A stretch of DNA of 64,000 bases, from NCBI GenBank assembly GCA_902802535.1, contig CADCML010000002.1, positions 1-64,000 of the forward strand, read 5' to 3'. Below the pieces are notes generated by a model. It did no database searches. It saw nothing but the letters and a program-made list of their open reading frames with translations, and was not told where the DNA came from. The stretch is from an uncultured Bacteroidia bacterium (GTDB lineage Bacteria; Bacteroidota; Bacteroidia; Bacteroidales; F082). The number at the start of each line of letters is the position of its first letter. The stretch's first letter is position 1. Position numbers and translations under genes: made by a program. This document shows, one piece after another, positions 48,813 to 58,357 of this stretch.

Positions 48813-50001
48813 TCCAGATAGCAGGTTTAAAGAGTATGATGTAAACTGGTCGATGTTACCAGCATCTGACATTTTTATGGTGGAAACAGACAAGGGACAT
48901 CCAGAACTTCCAGTATTGTCTGCTTCGCAGGAATTTGGTATGGTGAAACGCGACAACATAGGCATCAACATGCAGTACAGTAAGCAAAACGTTGCTTCAT
49001 ATAAACGCGTCCAACCTGGTCGATTTGTGATACATCTCCGTTCTTTTCAGGGAGGTTTTGCACACTCTGCCATTGAAGGCATTACCTCTCCAGCTTATAC
49101 CGTGCTTTCGTTGAAAGAACCTCAAAAGCATGATGACTATTTTTGGAAATATCTTTTCACCTCGCCTGAGTTTATCAAGCGACTTGAACTTGTTACTTAT
49201 GGCATCAGAGACGGTCGCAGTATTAGTGTTGAAGACTTCTTTGAGCTTCCGTTTTGCTATCCTTCCACTCCAGAAGAACAGCAGGAAATTGCACAGTTCT
49301 TTTCGCGATTAGATACACTTATTGCCGCAGAGGATAAGAAACTCGCTAAATTGAAGAACATGAAAGCAGCTTCGCTCGAAAAAATGTTCCCAAAACAGGG
49401 TGAAACCGTCCCGCAAGTGCGTTTCAAAGGTTTCTCTGGAGAGTGGTCTATAGGAAAATTGAGCGATATGGCTGGGTACTATCGCCATTCTAATGAAAAT
49501 GTGCATCATCAGAATCTCTTATCTTTAAGTTATGGTAAGATTGTCAGAAAGAATATCAAAAGCAAGAAGGGCCTTCTTCCAGCGTCTTTTGATACATATC
49601 AAGTAATCAAGGAGAATATCATTGTGTTACGTTTTACTGACTTGCAAAATGACCATAAGAGTTTAAGAGTTGGTATCTCTAAAGAAGAAGGAATCATTTC
49701 TCCTGCTTATGTTTGCTTAGAGTGTAAAGATAATATTGTCCCTGATTATCTTTATCTTTTGTTGCATTTCTATGATTTGTGCAAAGTCTTTTATAGTATG
49801 GGCGATGGAATGCGTCAGACGTTAAGTTATTCTGACATCAAAGACCTTGCAATACAAATACCGAATGATCCCAAAGAGCAAGAGAAAATTGTTTCATTCT
49901 TCTCCCGCCTAGATATCTTAATTTCTGCACAAGAGTTAAAAATTTGCAAGTTACGCTCGCTGAAGAAGTCATTCCTTGAAAAGATGTTTGTCTCACAATA
50001 A
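48799..50001 (+). CDS. hsdS: type I restriction-modification specificity subunit
   Basis: A 400-residue subunit with two target-recognition domains (about 15-150 and 205-350), each followed by a conserved helical spacer: IAQFFSRLDTLIAAEDKKLA with LEKMFP (about 160-197), and IVSFFSRLDILISAQELKI with LEKMF (about 360-397). The two half-sites set the bipartite DNA target. Only one intact hsdS and no invertase gene are present, so shuffling is not indicated. Start at 48799 gives MML; 48802 is equally possible. Confidence 0.92.
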   Translation: MMLNNPDSRFKEYDVNWSMLPASDIFMVETDKGHPELPVLSASQEFGMVKRDNIGINMQYSKQNVASYKRVQPGRFVIHLRSFQGGFAHSAIEGITSPAYTVLSLKEPQKHDDYFWKYLFTSPEFIKRLELVTYGIRDGRSISVEDFFELPFCYPSTPEEQQEIAQFFSRLDTLIAAEDKKLAKLKNMKAASLEKMFPKQGETVPQVRFKGFSGEWSIGKLSDMAGYYRHSNENVHHQNLLSLSYGKIVRKNIKSKKGLLPASFDTYQVIKENIIVLRFTDLQNDHKSLRVGISKEEGIISPAYVCLECKDNIVPDYLYLLLHFYDLCKVFYSMGDGMRQTLSYSDIKDLAIQIPNDPKEQEKIVSFFSRLDILISAQELKICKLRSLKKSFLEKMFVSQ

Positions 50002-50012
50002 AAGTTTGCGTT

Positions 50013-51386
50013 ATGGATACGAATAAAACGTTGTTTGATCCCGAGGAGATGCAGTCGCCATTTGATGCCATCAAGGAGGTGGACAGTGAAGGTCGTGAAT
50101 GGTGGAATTCGCGGCGACTGGCGCAAATACTTGGTTACCAGAAGTATTGGAATTTTGAGCGGCTGATGGATAAGGCTGCCACATTCTTGCAACAATCCAA
50201 GGGACTCGACTTGAGAGAACACATGGTGGAAATCACGGAGATGGCTCAACTGGGAGCCGGCACTACGCGCCAGGTGACATCTTTGTTGCTTTCGAGGACA
50301 GCTTGCATAACTATTGCCACAAACGCCGACCAAAGAAAACCCATGGTGAAAGCCGCTGGGGAATATTTTTCGGACCGAATAACATCGAAGGAATTGGCCA
50401 CCAGTGTAGAAGGAAATGTGCTGATGTACCGTTCGAGTACCGGCAAAGTGAATATTACTGTTCTTTTCAATAACGAGACATTCTGGCTGTCGCAACGCAG
50501 GATGGCGGAGCTATTCAATGTGACGGTCCAGGACATCAACTATCACCTGATACAGATTGGCGAAAGTGGCGAAGTCCATTTGTCCGATGCTATCAAAAAA
50601 ATTTTGATGCCGTCGGACAAATGGGATGAACAGGGCGTTTTGATGTACAATTTGGACGTGATTATTGCCGTCGGCTATCGTGTGAACAGTTATGAAGCAA
50701 CGCAGTTTCGAATCTGGGCACGCGAGGTGTTGAAACAGTATATCATCAAAGGCTTCGTGATGGACGACGAGCGGCTGAAGGGCAAGGATCCGTTTGGTGC
50801 CGACTACTTTGAGGAACTGCTGGAACGTATTCGCGAGATACGTACGTCGGAACGACGTTACTATCAGAAAATCACGGACATCTATGCCGAATGTAGTATT
50901 GACTACGACAAGGACAGCGAGACAACGCGAACGTTCTACAAGACGGTGCAGAACATGATGCATTATGCTGTTACCCACCAGACGGCTGCCGAGATTGTTT
51001 ACGACCGCGCCGATGCCGAGAAGCCCCACATGGGACTAATGACCTGGAAGAACGCCCCCGACGGACGAGTGGTGAAGAGCGATGTGACAATTGCCAAAAA
51101 CTATTTGTCGGAAAAGGAGGTAAATGACCTGAATCTTCTGACCACCGCATTTTTGGATATAGCCGAACGGCGGGCTCAACGAAAGATGCTGACAAAAATG
51201 GCAGACTGGAAAGCCGTGCTGGAACAATACCTGAAAGTGTCAGATGCTGACATCCTGCCCGATGCAGGCACTGTCAGCCATGAAGAAGCAGAAACAAAAG
51301 CATTTGAAGAGTACGAAAAATTCAGGAGAATTCAGGACAGGACACTGCTTTCTGACTTCGACAAGTTTATAGAGGAACTAAAATAA
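50013..51386 (+). CDS. DinD-like / RhuM-like fusion protein
   Basis: A 457-residue protein. Residues about 22-115 look like DinD (a BRO-N-type damage-inducible protein): REWWNSRRLAQILGYQKYWNF, MAQLGAGTTRQV, LLLSRTACITIATNADQRKP and AAGEYFSDR. From about 148 it matches the RhuM 'virulence protein' family: LFNNETFWLSQRRMAELFNV, LMYNLDVIIAVGYRVNSYEA, FRIWAREVLKQYIIKGFVMD, DYFEELLERIREIRTSERR. RhuM genes are often carried inside type I RM operons, as here between hsdS and hsdR (11 and 8 bases from each). Molecular role unknown; DNA binding or regulation is plausible. Confidence 0.82.
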   Translation: MDTNKTLFDPEEMQSPFDAIKEVDSEGREWWNSRRLAQILGYQKYWNFERLMDKAATFLQQSKGLDLREHMVEITEMAQLGAGTTRQVTSLLLSRTACITIATNADQRKPMVKAAGEYFSDRITSKELATSVEGNVLMYRSSTGKVNITVLFNNETFWLSQRRMAELFNVTVQDINYHLIQIGESGEVHLSDAIKKILMPSDKWDEQGVLMYNLDVIIAVGYRVNSYEATQFRIWAREVLKQYIIKGFVMDDERLKGKDPFGADYFEELLERIREIRTSERRYYQKITDIYAECSIDYDKDSETTRTFYKTVQNMMHYAVTHQTAAEIVYDRADAEKPHMGLMTWKNAPDGRVVKSDVTIAKNYLSEKEVNDLNLLTTAFLDIAERRAQRKMLTKMADWKAVLEQYLKVSDADILPDAGTVSHEEAETKAFEEYEKFRRIQDRTLLSDFDKFIEELK

Positions 51387-51394
51387 GCCTGCGT

Positions 51395-54300
51395 ATGTAC
51401 GAGTACGAACACGAACTGCCATTTGAGAAAGACCTTGTCAACCTGCTTGCAAAAGAGAAGGGTTGGGAAGGCGAAATATTTGTAAATCCCTCGGAAGAGG
51501 ACCTGATTAAGAACTGGGTAAACATCATCTTCAACAACAACAGACAACCCACTCGTTTGGGCGACTACCCGCTGACGGAAGGAGAAATTGCACAGCTCAT
51601 GGAGCAGATTGACAATGCGGCTACTCCATTGCAGAAAAACGAGTTGATTACGCATGGTGAACTGATGATTGTTCGCGACAATCCCGAACACAAGGAAATG
51701 TTTGGAAAGACAGCCACGCTTTACATCTTCGACCGCAATGAGATTGCTCGTGGCAGGTCTATTTACCAGATAGCTCGTCAACCTAAATTTCCTACGGCAG
51801 ACCCTATCATGCGTGACCGAAGGGGCGATGTGATGCTGCTTATTAATGGATTGCCAGTTATCCATGTGGAACTGAAGAGTTCGAAGGTGAATTTGCATAC
51901 AGCCGTGGAACAGTTGCAGACTTATAGCGATTTGGGCATTTATAGCAAAGGGCTATTCTCGCTTGTGCAAATCTTTGTGGCAATGAAACCCGAAGACATG
52001 TGCTATTTGGCCAATCCGGGCATGGGAGCGAAGTTCAACAAAGACTACATCTTCAAATGGGCAGATGCCGACAACAATCCGCAGACACATTGGAAGTATA
52101 TCGCAGAGACCTTCCTGTCCATTCCGATGGCTCACCAGCTGATAGGTTATTATACTGTTGCGGACAAGGGCGACAACACGCTGAAGGTGCTTCGTTCATA
52201 CCAATACTATGCTGCCGACCAAATTGCGAAAAAGGTGGAGATTGTCAACCAGATGCATTGGGATGGCAACGACATTTATGGAGGCTTCATAGAACACACT
52301 ACGGGTAGCGGTAAGACACTGACAAGCTTCAAGGCGGCGCAACTTATTGCCAAACGGAAACTGGCTGACAAAGTGGTGTTTCTGGTTGATCGTATCGAGC
52401 TTGGCACACAATCGAGCGAAGAATATGTCAATTTCACAGATTCTTCGATTGATATTCACGACACTGAGAACACCGACTCTCTCATTGGCAAATTAAAATC
52501 ACCTGAAAAAGATGGTGAGATACTCATTGTTACCTCCATACAGAAACTCAGTCGTATTCGTCGCGACAATTCCAACAAGGCCGACATCGACAAAATCAAC
52601 ACCAAACACATTGTCATCATCGTGGACGAGTGTCACCGCAGCACCTTTGGCGATATGCTCATCAATATCAAGCAGACGCTCGACCATGCTATTTTCTTTG
52701 GCTTCTCTGGTACACCGATACGTGACGAGAACAGCCACGAAGGTATGACTACAGCCGATGTTTTCGGCAAACAGCTTCATCGGTACAGCATTGCCGACGG
52801 CATACGCGACCACAATGTCTTGGGTTTTGACCCTTATATGGTGGAGACCTATTCCGAGTTTGATGTGAGACAGGCTGTTGCTTTCGACAAGGCAAATGTC
52901 ACTTCCGTAGAAGAAGCCTTTGCCGATGAAAGAAAAAAGAAGGTCTATTTGAAGTATATGACCGAAGTGCCAATGGCAGGTTACAAAGATGATACCGACA
53001 TCTACCACAAAGGGATAGAAGATGAGTTCGGAGCTGTGAATTATGACACCGACAAACATCGTCGAGCGGTGGTGTCGGACATCAAGAAGAGATGGATGCA
53101 CAATAGTCTTGGAAATAAGTATCATGCCATTTTGGCCACCTCGAGCATTGCAGAAGCCGTTGATTACTATCATCTGCTGAAAGAAGAAATGCCACACTTG
53201 AAAGTGACGTGCTTGTTCGACCCCGGGAACTTCAGTGACGACGAGAATGAGGATGGCAATGGCCGCAAACTCACACAGGCAGAGAAGGAATTGGCACTTG
53301 TCGAGATTTTCAAGGATTACAAGCAGAACTTCGGAGTAGAATACAAGTTGTCTCAGCACAAGAGTTTCAAAAAAGACTTGGCCCAACGACTTGCACACAA
53401 GAAACCTTACCTGAATCTTGCGCCAGAGATGCAATTGAACATCCTTGTGGTAGTGTGGCAGATGCTTACAGGATATGATTCAAAGTGGGTCAACACCCTC
53501 TATTTGGACAAAGAACTGAGGAATGAACATCTAATCCAAGCATTCTCCCGCACCAATCGTCTGAATGGCATAGACAAACAGAACGGAATTATACGTTACT
53601 ACCGCTATCCGCATTCGATGAGACGCAATGTTGATGATGCCTTTAAGCTATACTCAGGCGATAAGCCTTATGACCTCTTTGTGCTGAAACTGCCAGACAA
53701 TTTGCAAGGCTTGAATCAGACTTTCATAGATATTCGTGAGTTGTTTGAGGGTTGCGGTATTGAAAACTTTGAACGTCTACCCGATGGACAAGCAGATAGA
53801 GCCATGTTCGCCAAATGTTTTCAAGATCTCAACAAATTCCTGTATGCTTCCCGCCTACAGGGATTCACATGGGATAATCTCAATCCGACGATGCCTGATG
53901 GTAGCACAATAGAAGTGCTAATAGACGAAGAAACATACAACATTCTCTTGCAACGTTACCATGAATTGGCAATGGGCGGTGGTGGTGGCGGTGAAGATAT
54001 TCCGTATGATATTGATACGCAGATTTCCGAATTGGCTACAGGTAAGATCAACACCGACTATATGAACGCCAACTTCACAAAGTATGTACGTTCATTGCAA
54101 GCCAACGACCCGACAGAAGAACAACAAAAGATTCTCAATAGCTTGCATAAATCCTTTGCTACGCTGTCGCAGGAGGAACAAGCATACGCCAATGTGTTCT
54201 TGACCGATTTCTTGAATGGCGATATACAGTTGGAAGAGGGTAAGTCTTTCCATGACTATATTGTAGAATACCAGACACGAGCTCGCAACAACCGTACGCA

Positions 54301-55045
54301 ACGCTTTGCAGATGCCCTTGGATTGGATGCCGAGTTGCTGCGTGACGCGATGAGGAATGTGTTTTCGGAATCGGATATTACCAATGCTTTGTTGAAACCG
54401 ATTAAAGACTCTATGGATTTGGACAAGGCCCAATCCTATATTGAAGCAATTGAGGGAGAACCTGTTCCGAAACGAAAAGTCGTTGTAAAAGTTGACGAAC
54501 TCATAAGACAGTTTATCTTGCAAGGAGGTTTTGAAATCGAAGTTCCTTCATCCTATGAAGACATGGAGTTTGAGCTATCAATGGCCGCTGAAGGATTTGA
54601 GTATTATAAGCTGACTCCTACTAATCATGGCATCATTGACATTTTCGGAGGTGACGACTCTATTCTCGTTGGTTGCTATAAGACCAAGAAACACTTTGAG
54701 TGGATTAAGGCCAACAACCTGTATAATATCAGACTAGGAGCCAGAAAAGGCTCGTTGGAAAACGAACAAGCCCTGCTTGAAAGAACCACATTCTTGGTGC
54801 TATATAATGTTGATAAACCGAGCAACGTGTTAGCGTATAAGATAATCGGACATCAGGAAATGACAGGGAAAGAGTTGATAGAAATTGGGTATCCTAATCC
54901 AAATGCAGGCAAACGGTATATGACATTCAGACTTTCGCCGTCGTCGATAGATTTGTCCAGGCTTGAAGAAGAAAAACTAATTGAAAGGCTGGTGGGGAAT
55001 ATGCCTAATCATATTAACGGTGCTCCAGTGATTATTGAACCGTAA
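51395..55045 (+). CDS. hsdR: type I restriction endonuclease subunit
   Basis: A 1216-residue motor-nuclease. The N-terminal nuclease has RRGDVMLLINGLPVIHVELK (D...ELK active site, about 140-160). The helicase part has HTTGSGKTLTSFKAAQ (Walker A, about 302), VDECHRSTFGDML (DEAD-box-like, about 409), FFGFSGTPI, and ILVVVWQMLTGYDSKWVN with AFSRTNRLNG (motifs V/VI). The C-terminal about 350 residues include a Gly run (MGGGGGGEDIPYD) and a helical region for assembly with HsdM/HsdS. It translocates and cuts unmethylated foreign DNA. The frame is intact. Confidence 0.95.
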   Translation: MYEYEHELPFEKDLVNLLAKEKGWEGEIFVNPSEEDLIKNWVNIIFNNNRQPTRLGDYPLTEGEIAQLMEQIDNAATPLQKNELITHGELMIVRDNPEHKEMFGKTATLYIFDRNEIARGRSIYQIARQPKFPTADPIMRDRRGDVMLLINGLPVIHVELKSSKVNLHTAVEQLQTYSDLGIYSKGLFSLVQIFVAMKPEDMCYLANPGMGAKFNKDYIFKWADADNNPQTHWKYIAETFLSIPMAHQLIGYYTVADKGDNTLKVLRSYQYYAADQIAKKVEIVNQMHWDGNDIYGGFIEHTTGSGKTLTSFKAAQLIAKRKLADKVVFLVDRIELGTQSSEEYVNFTDSSIDIHDTENTDSLIGKLKSPEKDGEILIVTSIQKLSRIRRDNSNKADIDKINTKHIVIIVDECHRSTFGDMLINIKQTLDHAIFFGFSGTPIRDENSHEGMTTADVFGKQLHRYSIADGIRDHNVLGFDPYMVETYSEFDVRQAVAFDKANVTSVEEAFADERKKKVYLKYMTEVPMAGYKDDTDIYHKGIEDEFGAVNYDTDKHRRAVVSDIKKRWMHNSLGNKYHAILATSSIAEAVDYYHLLKEEMPHLKVTCLFDPGNFSDDENEDGNGRKLTQAEKELALVEIFKDYKQNFGVEYKLSQHKSFKKDLAQRLAHKKPYLNLAPEMQLNILVVVWQMLTGYDSKWVNTLYLDKELRNEHLIQAFSRTNRLNGIDKQNGIIRYYRYPHSMRRNVDDAFKLYSGDKPYDLFVLKLPDNLQGLNQTFIDIRELFEGCGIENFERLPDGQADRAMFAKCFQDLNKFLYASRLQGFTWDNLNPTMPDGSTIEVLIDEETYNILLQRYHELAMGGGGGGEDIPYDIDTQISELATGKINTDYMNANFTKYVRSLQANDPTEEQQKILNSLHKSFATLSQEEQAYANVFLTDFLNGDIQLEEGKSFHDYIVEYQTRARNNRTQRFADALGLDAELLRDAMRNVFSESDITNALLKPIKDSMDLDKAQSYIEAIEGEPVPKRKVVVKVDELIRQFILQGGFEIEVPSSYEDMEFELSMAAEGFEYYKLTPTNHGIIDIFGGDDSILVGCYKTKKHFEWIKANNLYNIRLGARKGSLENEQALLERTTFLVLYNVDKPSNVLAYKIIGHQEMTGKELIEIGYPNPNAGKRYMTFRLSPSSIDLSRLEEEKLIERLVGNMPNHINGAPVIIEP

Positions 55046-55323
55046 TAAAAAAGTTAGTCGTTGTTTAGTCTGAGAGGCTGGAGAAGAATGGAGGAAGACA
55101 GGAAGGCCAAGGGGATGCCGTTTTATGGTGATATGGAGAGGCTGGAGAAAGAAATGTGTGACATTTGGGATTGACGATTGAGTAATGAAGGAAAGAACTC
55201 CAAGAATAATGTGATAATCAAAGATATAATATATCTGAAATCTGTAATATTTAAACAACAGATAAAGCAATTGTTCAAAAAAACATCCAATTCAATTTGT
55301 AGTAATTGTAAAAAGATACTTTA
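55046..55323. other. intergenic after hsdR with a possible short frame
   Basis: The left half is GA-rich and holds a possible 28-codon frame (55088-55174, MEEDRKAKGMPFYGDMERL...), perhaps a remnant. The right half is AT-rich and leads to the metalloprotease gene. I see no terminator hairpin and no family match. Confidence 0.4.
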
Positions 55324-55818
55324 ATGATGATTTTTGAGAATATTAATAGTTTATCAATAGTAGATGATTTCGTTGCTAAGTATGGAGATAAAATAATCAA
55401 TAAATACTCCCATCTTAAAGATTTAGGTATTAAAATCTGTATAGATACTCAAGCACCAGCCTTGTTAAAAGCGTTGGACGATTGTAAAGATTCTCCATAT
55501 ATGAGTAATCCTTCGTGTAATTTAATTATCAAGCATAAGGATACATTCAATAAATGTGGTTTTTTAGTCAACGAAGAGATGGCTATTATTGCACATGAAC
55601 TTGGACACATTATTGCATTTATTTCGAAAGAAGTGCCAAAAGAACAATTACAAAAAGAATATCAGGCCGATGATTTCTCTATATTTCTGGGATTGGCAGA
55701 CGAATTAAAATCGGCATTAAAAAAGATGGTAGAAGCTGACATTTGCCCAGATAGTAATAAAGACATGCAGAAGCGGATTGATAGAATTTGTGAAATACAA
55801 GGGGATGGATATAAATGA
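55324..55818 (+). CDS. small HExxH metalloprotease-like protein (ImmA/IrrE-like)
   Basis: A 164-residue protein. MAIIAHELGHIIAF (about 87-100) is a zinc HExxH site, and KEYQADDFSIFLGL (about 110-124) supplies a downstream Glu/Asp in the position seen in ImmA/IrrE-type peptidases. The rest is helical with no signal peptide, so it should act in the cytoplasm. Such proteases often cleave a repressor or other regulator. It follows the RM operon by 278 bases and is AT-rich like the left part of the island. Starts 55324 and 55327 are both possible. Confidence 0.65.
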   Translation: MMIFENINSLSIVDDFVAKYGDKIINKYSHLKDLGIKICIDTQAPALLKALDDCKDSPYMSNPSCNLIIKHKDTFNKCGFLVNEEMAIIAHELGHIIAFISKEVPKEQLQKEYQADDFSIFLGLADELKSALKKMVEADICPDSNKDMQKRIDRICEIQGDGYK

Positions 55819-56020
55819 CAAATATAATATCAAGATGAAAAAGAAAGGGCAAAAAACTTAATCGTCTGTTATCCTTGTTTTTATGGATGTTACTTTTCTC
55901 TGGCCTTACATTTGTACTTTGCATTCCTCATAGAATACTTTTTTATTCATTTTTAAACAACTTCTGATCATTAAAAGATAAAATGGAAGTAAAACAAAGA
56001 AACCGCTGTTCCCCATACCT

Positions 56021-56701
56021 TCATTGCAGATAAGCACGGATAATTCGGACATCTTCAATAGGCCGGTCGTTGGTGTCGGTAGTTACTTGCTGAATGGCAT
56101 CTACCACATCGAGACCGGAAACCACTTCGCCAAAGACGGTATATTGACCGTCTAAATGTGGCGTTCCTCCGATTGTTTTATAAACTTCACGCATTTCAGG
56201 AGTGAGTTTTACCCGACCGTTTGTATAGTTGTCAATTCGTTTCTGGACATAATCCAAACTCTCGTCATCAAAGGTTTTACCCCACACAATATAGAATTGC
56301 ATTGCGGAACTACGCTGCTCTGGATTCACATCGTCACCCTCCCGTGCCGCTGCCAACACCCCACGACGATGGAATATCCCTTCATCGATCCTAAATTCGG
56401 CTGGTATTGTGTATGGTCTATCTCCTTCACCAAGTAGCTGGCCGTGTTCAGCATATTTAGAATCTGGGTCGCCGCCTTGAATCATGAAGTCACGAATCAC
56501 ACGATGGAAGAGCAGCGAATCGTAAGCTGCTTCCTCAACCAACATCTTGAAGTTGTCACGATGCAATGGCGTGGCATCGTATAGTTTCAACTCTATGTTG
56601 CCTTTTGTAGTTTCCATAACCACATGGACTTCCTTTTTCTTGCAGGAGGCCAGCAGCGCTATTACAGCTGCGAACGCAATAATCGTTACAATCCTTTTCA
56701 T
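56021..56701 (-). CDS. cyclophilin-type peptidyl-prolyl isomerase lipoprotein
   Basis: From ATG 56701 it is 226 residues. MKRIVTIIAFAAVIALLASC is a lipoprotein signal. The cyclophilin body shows KGNIELKLYDATPLHRDNFK, FHRVIRDFMIQGGDP (catalytic Arg and FMIQGGD), QFYIVWGKTFDD and YTVFGEVVSGLDVVDAI. It speeds proline isomerisation in exported proteins. The upstream ATG at 56725 lies inside the promoter, so it is not used. Confidence 0.92.
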   Translation of the reverse strand: MKRIVTIIAFAAVIALLASCKKKEVHVVMETTKGNIELKLYDATPLHRDNFKMLVEEAAYDSLLFHRVIRDFMIQGGDPDSKYAEHGQLLGEGDRPYTIPAEFRIDEGIFHRRGVLAAAREGDDVNPEQRSSAMQFYIVWGKTFDDESLDYVQKRIDNYTNGRVKLTPEMREVYKTIGGTPHLDGQYTVFGEVVSGLDVVDAIQQVTTDTNDRPIEDVRIIRAYLQ

Positions 56702-56722
56702 AATATGCTTCAATAATTGCCG

Positions 56723-56730
56723 CAAAAATA
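56723..56730 (-). promoter_or_regulatory. Bacteroidota -7 box (TATTTTTG) for the cyclophilin gene
   Basis: Exact TAnnTTTG on the minus strand, 21 bases before ATG 56701. Confidence 0.6.
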
Positions 56731-56836
56731 CAAAATAAGCCAGGTCTTTGCATATTTTGACAGAGGGAATAGTGTTTAAAAGGAGGATATAACTGTAATC
56801 GTCCTGGGAAAAAGGGGAATTTTATGGCAGATTGAC

Positions 56837-56844
56837 TACTTTTG
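56837..56844 (+). promoter_or_regulatory. Bacteroidota -7 box (TACTTTTG) for the Y-family polymerase
   Basis: Exact TAnnTTTG ending only 4 bases before ATG 56849; transcription would begin at or within the start codon, implying a nearly leaderless mRNA. Confidence 0.5.
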
Positions 56845-56848
56845 CACC

Positions 56849-58357
56849 ATGAAGCAACGAACCTACATAGCCATTGACCTAAAATCCTTCTATGCATCGG
56901 TTGAGTGTGTGGAACGTGGTCTTGATCCATTGACTACAAACTTGGTCGTTGCTGATGAAAGCCGTACTGAGAAAACTATTTGTCTCGCCGTTTCTCCCTC
57001 TTTGAAATCATACGGTATACCCGGTCGACCACGTTTGTTTGAGGTCATACAGAAAGTGGATGAAGTCAATCGTGAAAGAAAAAGACAAATCTCTGGTCAT
57101 CGATTCACTGGCAGGTCCTGTTTTGAAACAGAACTGAAAGCTAATTTTGATTGGGAAGTTGATTATCTCATTGCACCACCGAGAATGGCCTATTATATTG
57201 ACTACAGTACGAGAATCTATCAAGTATATCTGAAATATATCGCGCCGGAGGACATCTATGCTTATTCCATCGACGAGGTTTTCATTGATGCCACTGATTA
57301 CTTGGATAGCTATAAGATGACCGCCCATGAGCTTACACTGAAGATGATTCGTGATGTCCTGAAGGAAACAGGTATCACGGCTACGGCGGGCATCGGAACC
57401 AACATGTATCTCTGCAAGGTGGCAATGGACATCGTGGCGAAGCATATCCCAGCCGACAAAGATGGCGTAAGGATAGCCGAGCTGGACGAAATGACCTATC
57501 GGCAAAAATTATGGGATCATAGACCTTTGACGAGTTTCTGGCGTGTTGGCAAGGGTATCGCTAAAAAGTTGGAAGAACACGGCCTTGACACTATGGGGAA
57601 GGTTGCACGGTGCAGCATAGAGAACGAGGAACTGTTGTATAATCTCTTCGGTGTGAACGCTGAACTACTTATCGACCATGCTTGGGGATGGGAGCCTGTC
57701 GGGATGAAGGAGGTGAAAGCATATAAGCCAGAGACCAATTCCATCAGCAGCGGGCAAGTGTTGTCTGTCGGTTATGATTACAGGAAAGCCAAGGTTGTGG
57801 TACTCGAAATGGCCGATGATGTTTCCCTTAACCTCGTGAAACACCGTCTTGTAGCGGATCAAATTGTACTGACCATCAACTATGACGCTGAGAACCTGAC
57901 CAATCCGGCGTTAAGGTCGAAATATCTTGGTGAGATTACGACCGACTATTATGGCAGACAGGTTCCAAAACACGCCCACGGTACGGCAACTCTTGACACT
58001 CCCACATCATCAAGCAAGGTCATCACATCTGCGGTTAAGGATTTGTATGCGAAGATTGTCAACCCAAACCTTCTTATTAGGCGTATCAACCTAACCGTGA
58101 ACCATGTCATCAGCGAGGAAGAGGCGGCATCATTAGGCAAACCATCTGAGCAGCTTGACCTCTTTACCGATTATGAAAAAAAGGCACAGGATGAAGAAGA
58201 GAAAGCCGTCGATTTGGCAAAGGAGAGAAAAGTACAGGAGGCCTTGCTTGACATAAAGGCAAAATTCGGGAAGAACGCCATACTGAAAGGATTGAGTTTT
58301 GAGGAAGGAGCAACAGCCAAGGATCGCAACCAACAGATAGGAGGACACAAGGCATGA
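56849..58357 (+). CDS. Y-family DNA polymerase (UvrX/UmuC-like)
   Basis: A 502-residue translesion polymerase. YIAIDLKSFYASVEC gives the first metal Asp (residue 10) with the SFYAS loop. YAYSIDEVFIDATDYL (about 137-150) gives the catalytic Asp-Glu pair. ATAGIGTNMYLCKVAMDIVA is the thumb-side segment, and TSFWRVGKGIAKKLEEHGL the helix-hairpin-helix. The little-finger domain and a charged tail follow. The sequence is closer to UvrX/YqjW-type enzymes than to DinB, supported by the coupled YolD-like gene downstream (ATGA at 58354-58357). It copies past DNA lesions and is likely damage-regulated. Confidence 0.9.
   Translation: MKQRTYIAIDLKSFYASVECVERGLDPLTTNLVVADESRTEKTICLAVSPSLKSYGIPGRPRLFEVIQKVDEVNRERKRQISGHRFTGRSCFETELKANFDWEVDYLIAPPRMAYYIDYSTRIYQVYLKYIAPEDIYAYSIDEVFIDATDYLDSYKMTAHELTLKMIRDVLKETGITATAGIGTNMYLCKVAMDIVAKHIPADKDGVRIAELDEMTYRQKLWDHRPLTSFWRVGKGIAKKLEEHGLDTMGKVARCSIENEELLYNLFGVNAELLIDHAWGWEPVGMKEVKAYKPETNSISSGQVLSVGYDYRKAKVVVLEMADDVSLNLVKHRLVADQIVLTINYDAENLTNPALRSKYLGEITTDYYGRQVPKHAHGTATLDTPTSSSKVITSAVKDLYAKIVNPNLLIRRINLTVNHVISEEEAASLGKPSEQLDLFTDYEKKAQDEEEKAVDLAKERKVQEALLDIKAKFGKNAILKGLSFEEGATAKDRNQQIGGHKA

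Noticed and set aside
48799..50001. Phase-variable hsdS by inversion
   Set aside because: Only one hsdS, no partial hsdS copies, no recombinase gene or inverted repeats flanking it were seen.
55088..55174. 28-codon frame after hsdR as a gene
   Set aside because: Too short, no conserved features, no promoter; kept only as a note in the gap entry.
38485..55850. Integrative element using tRNA-Ala as attachment site
   Set aside because: I found no integrase gene and no second copy of the tRNA 3' end on the right side of the island.
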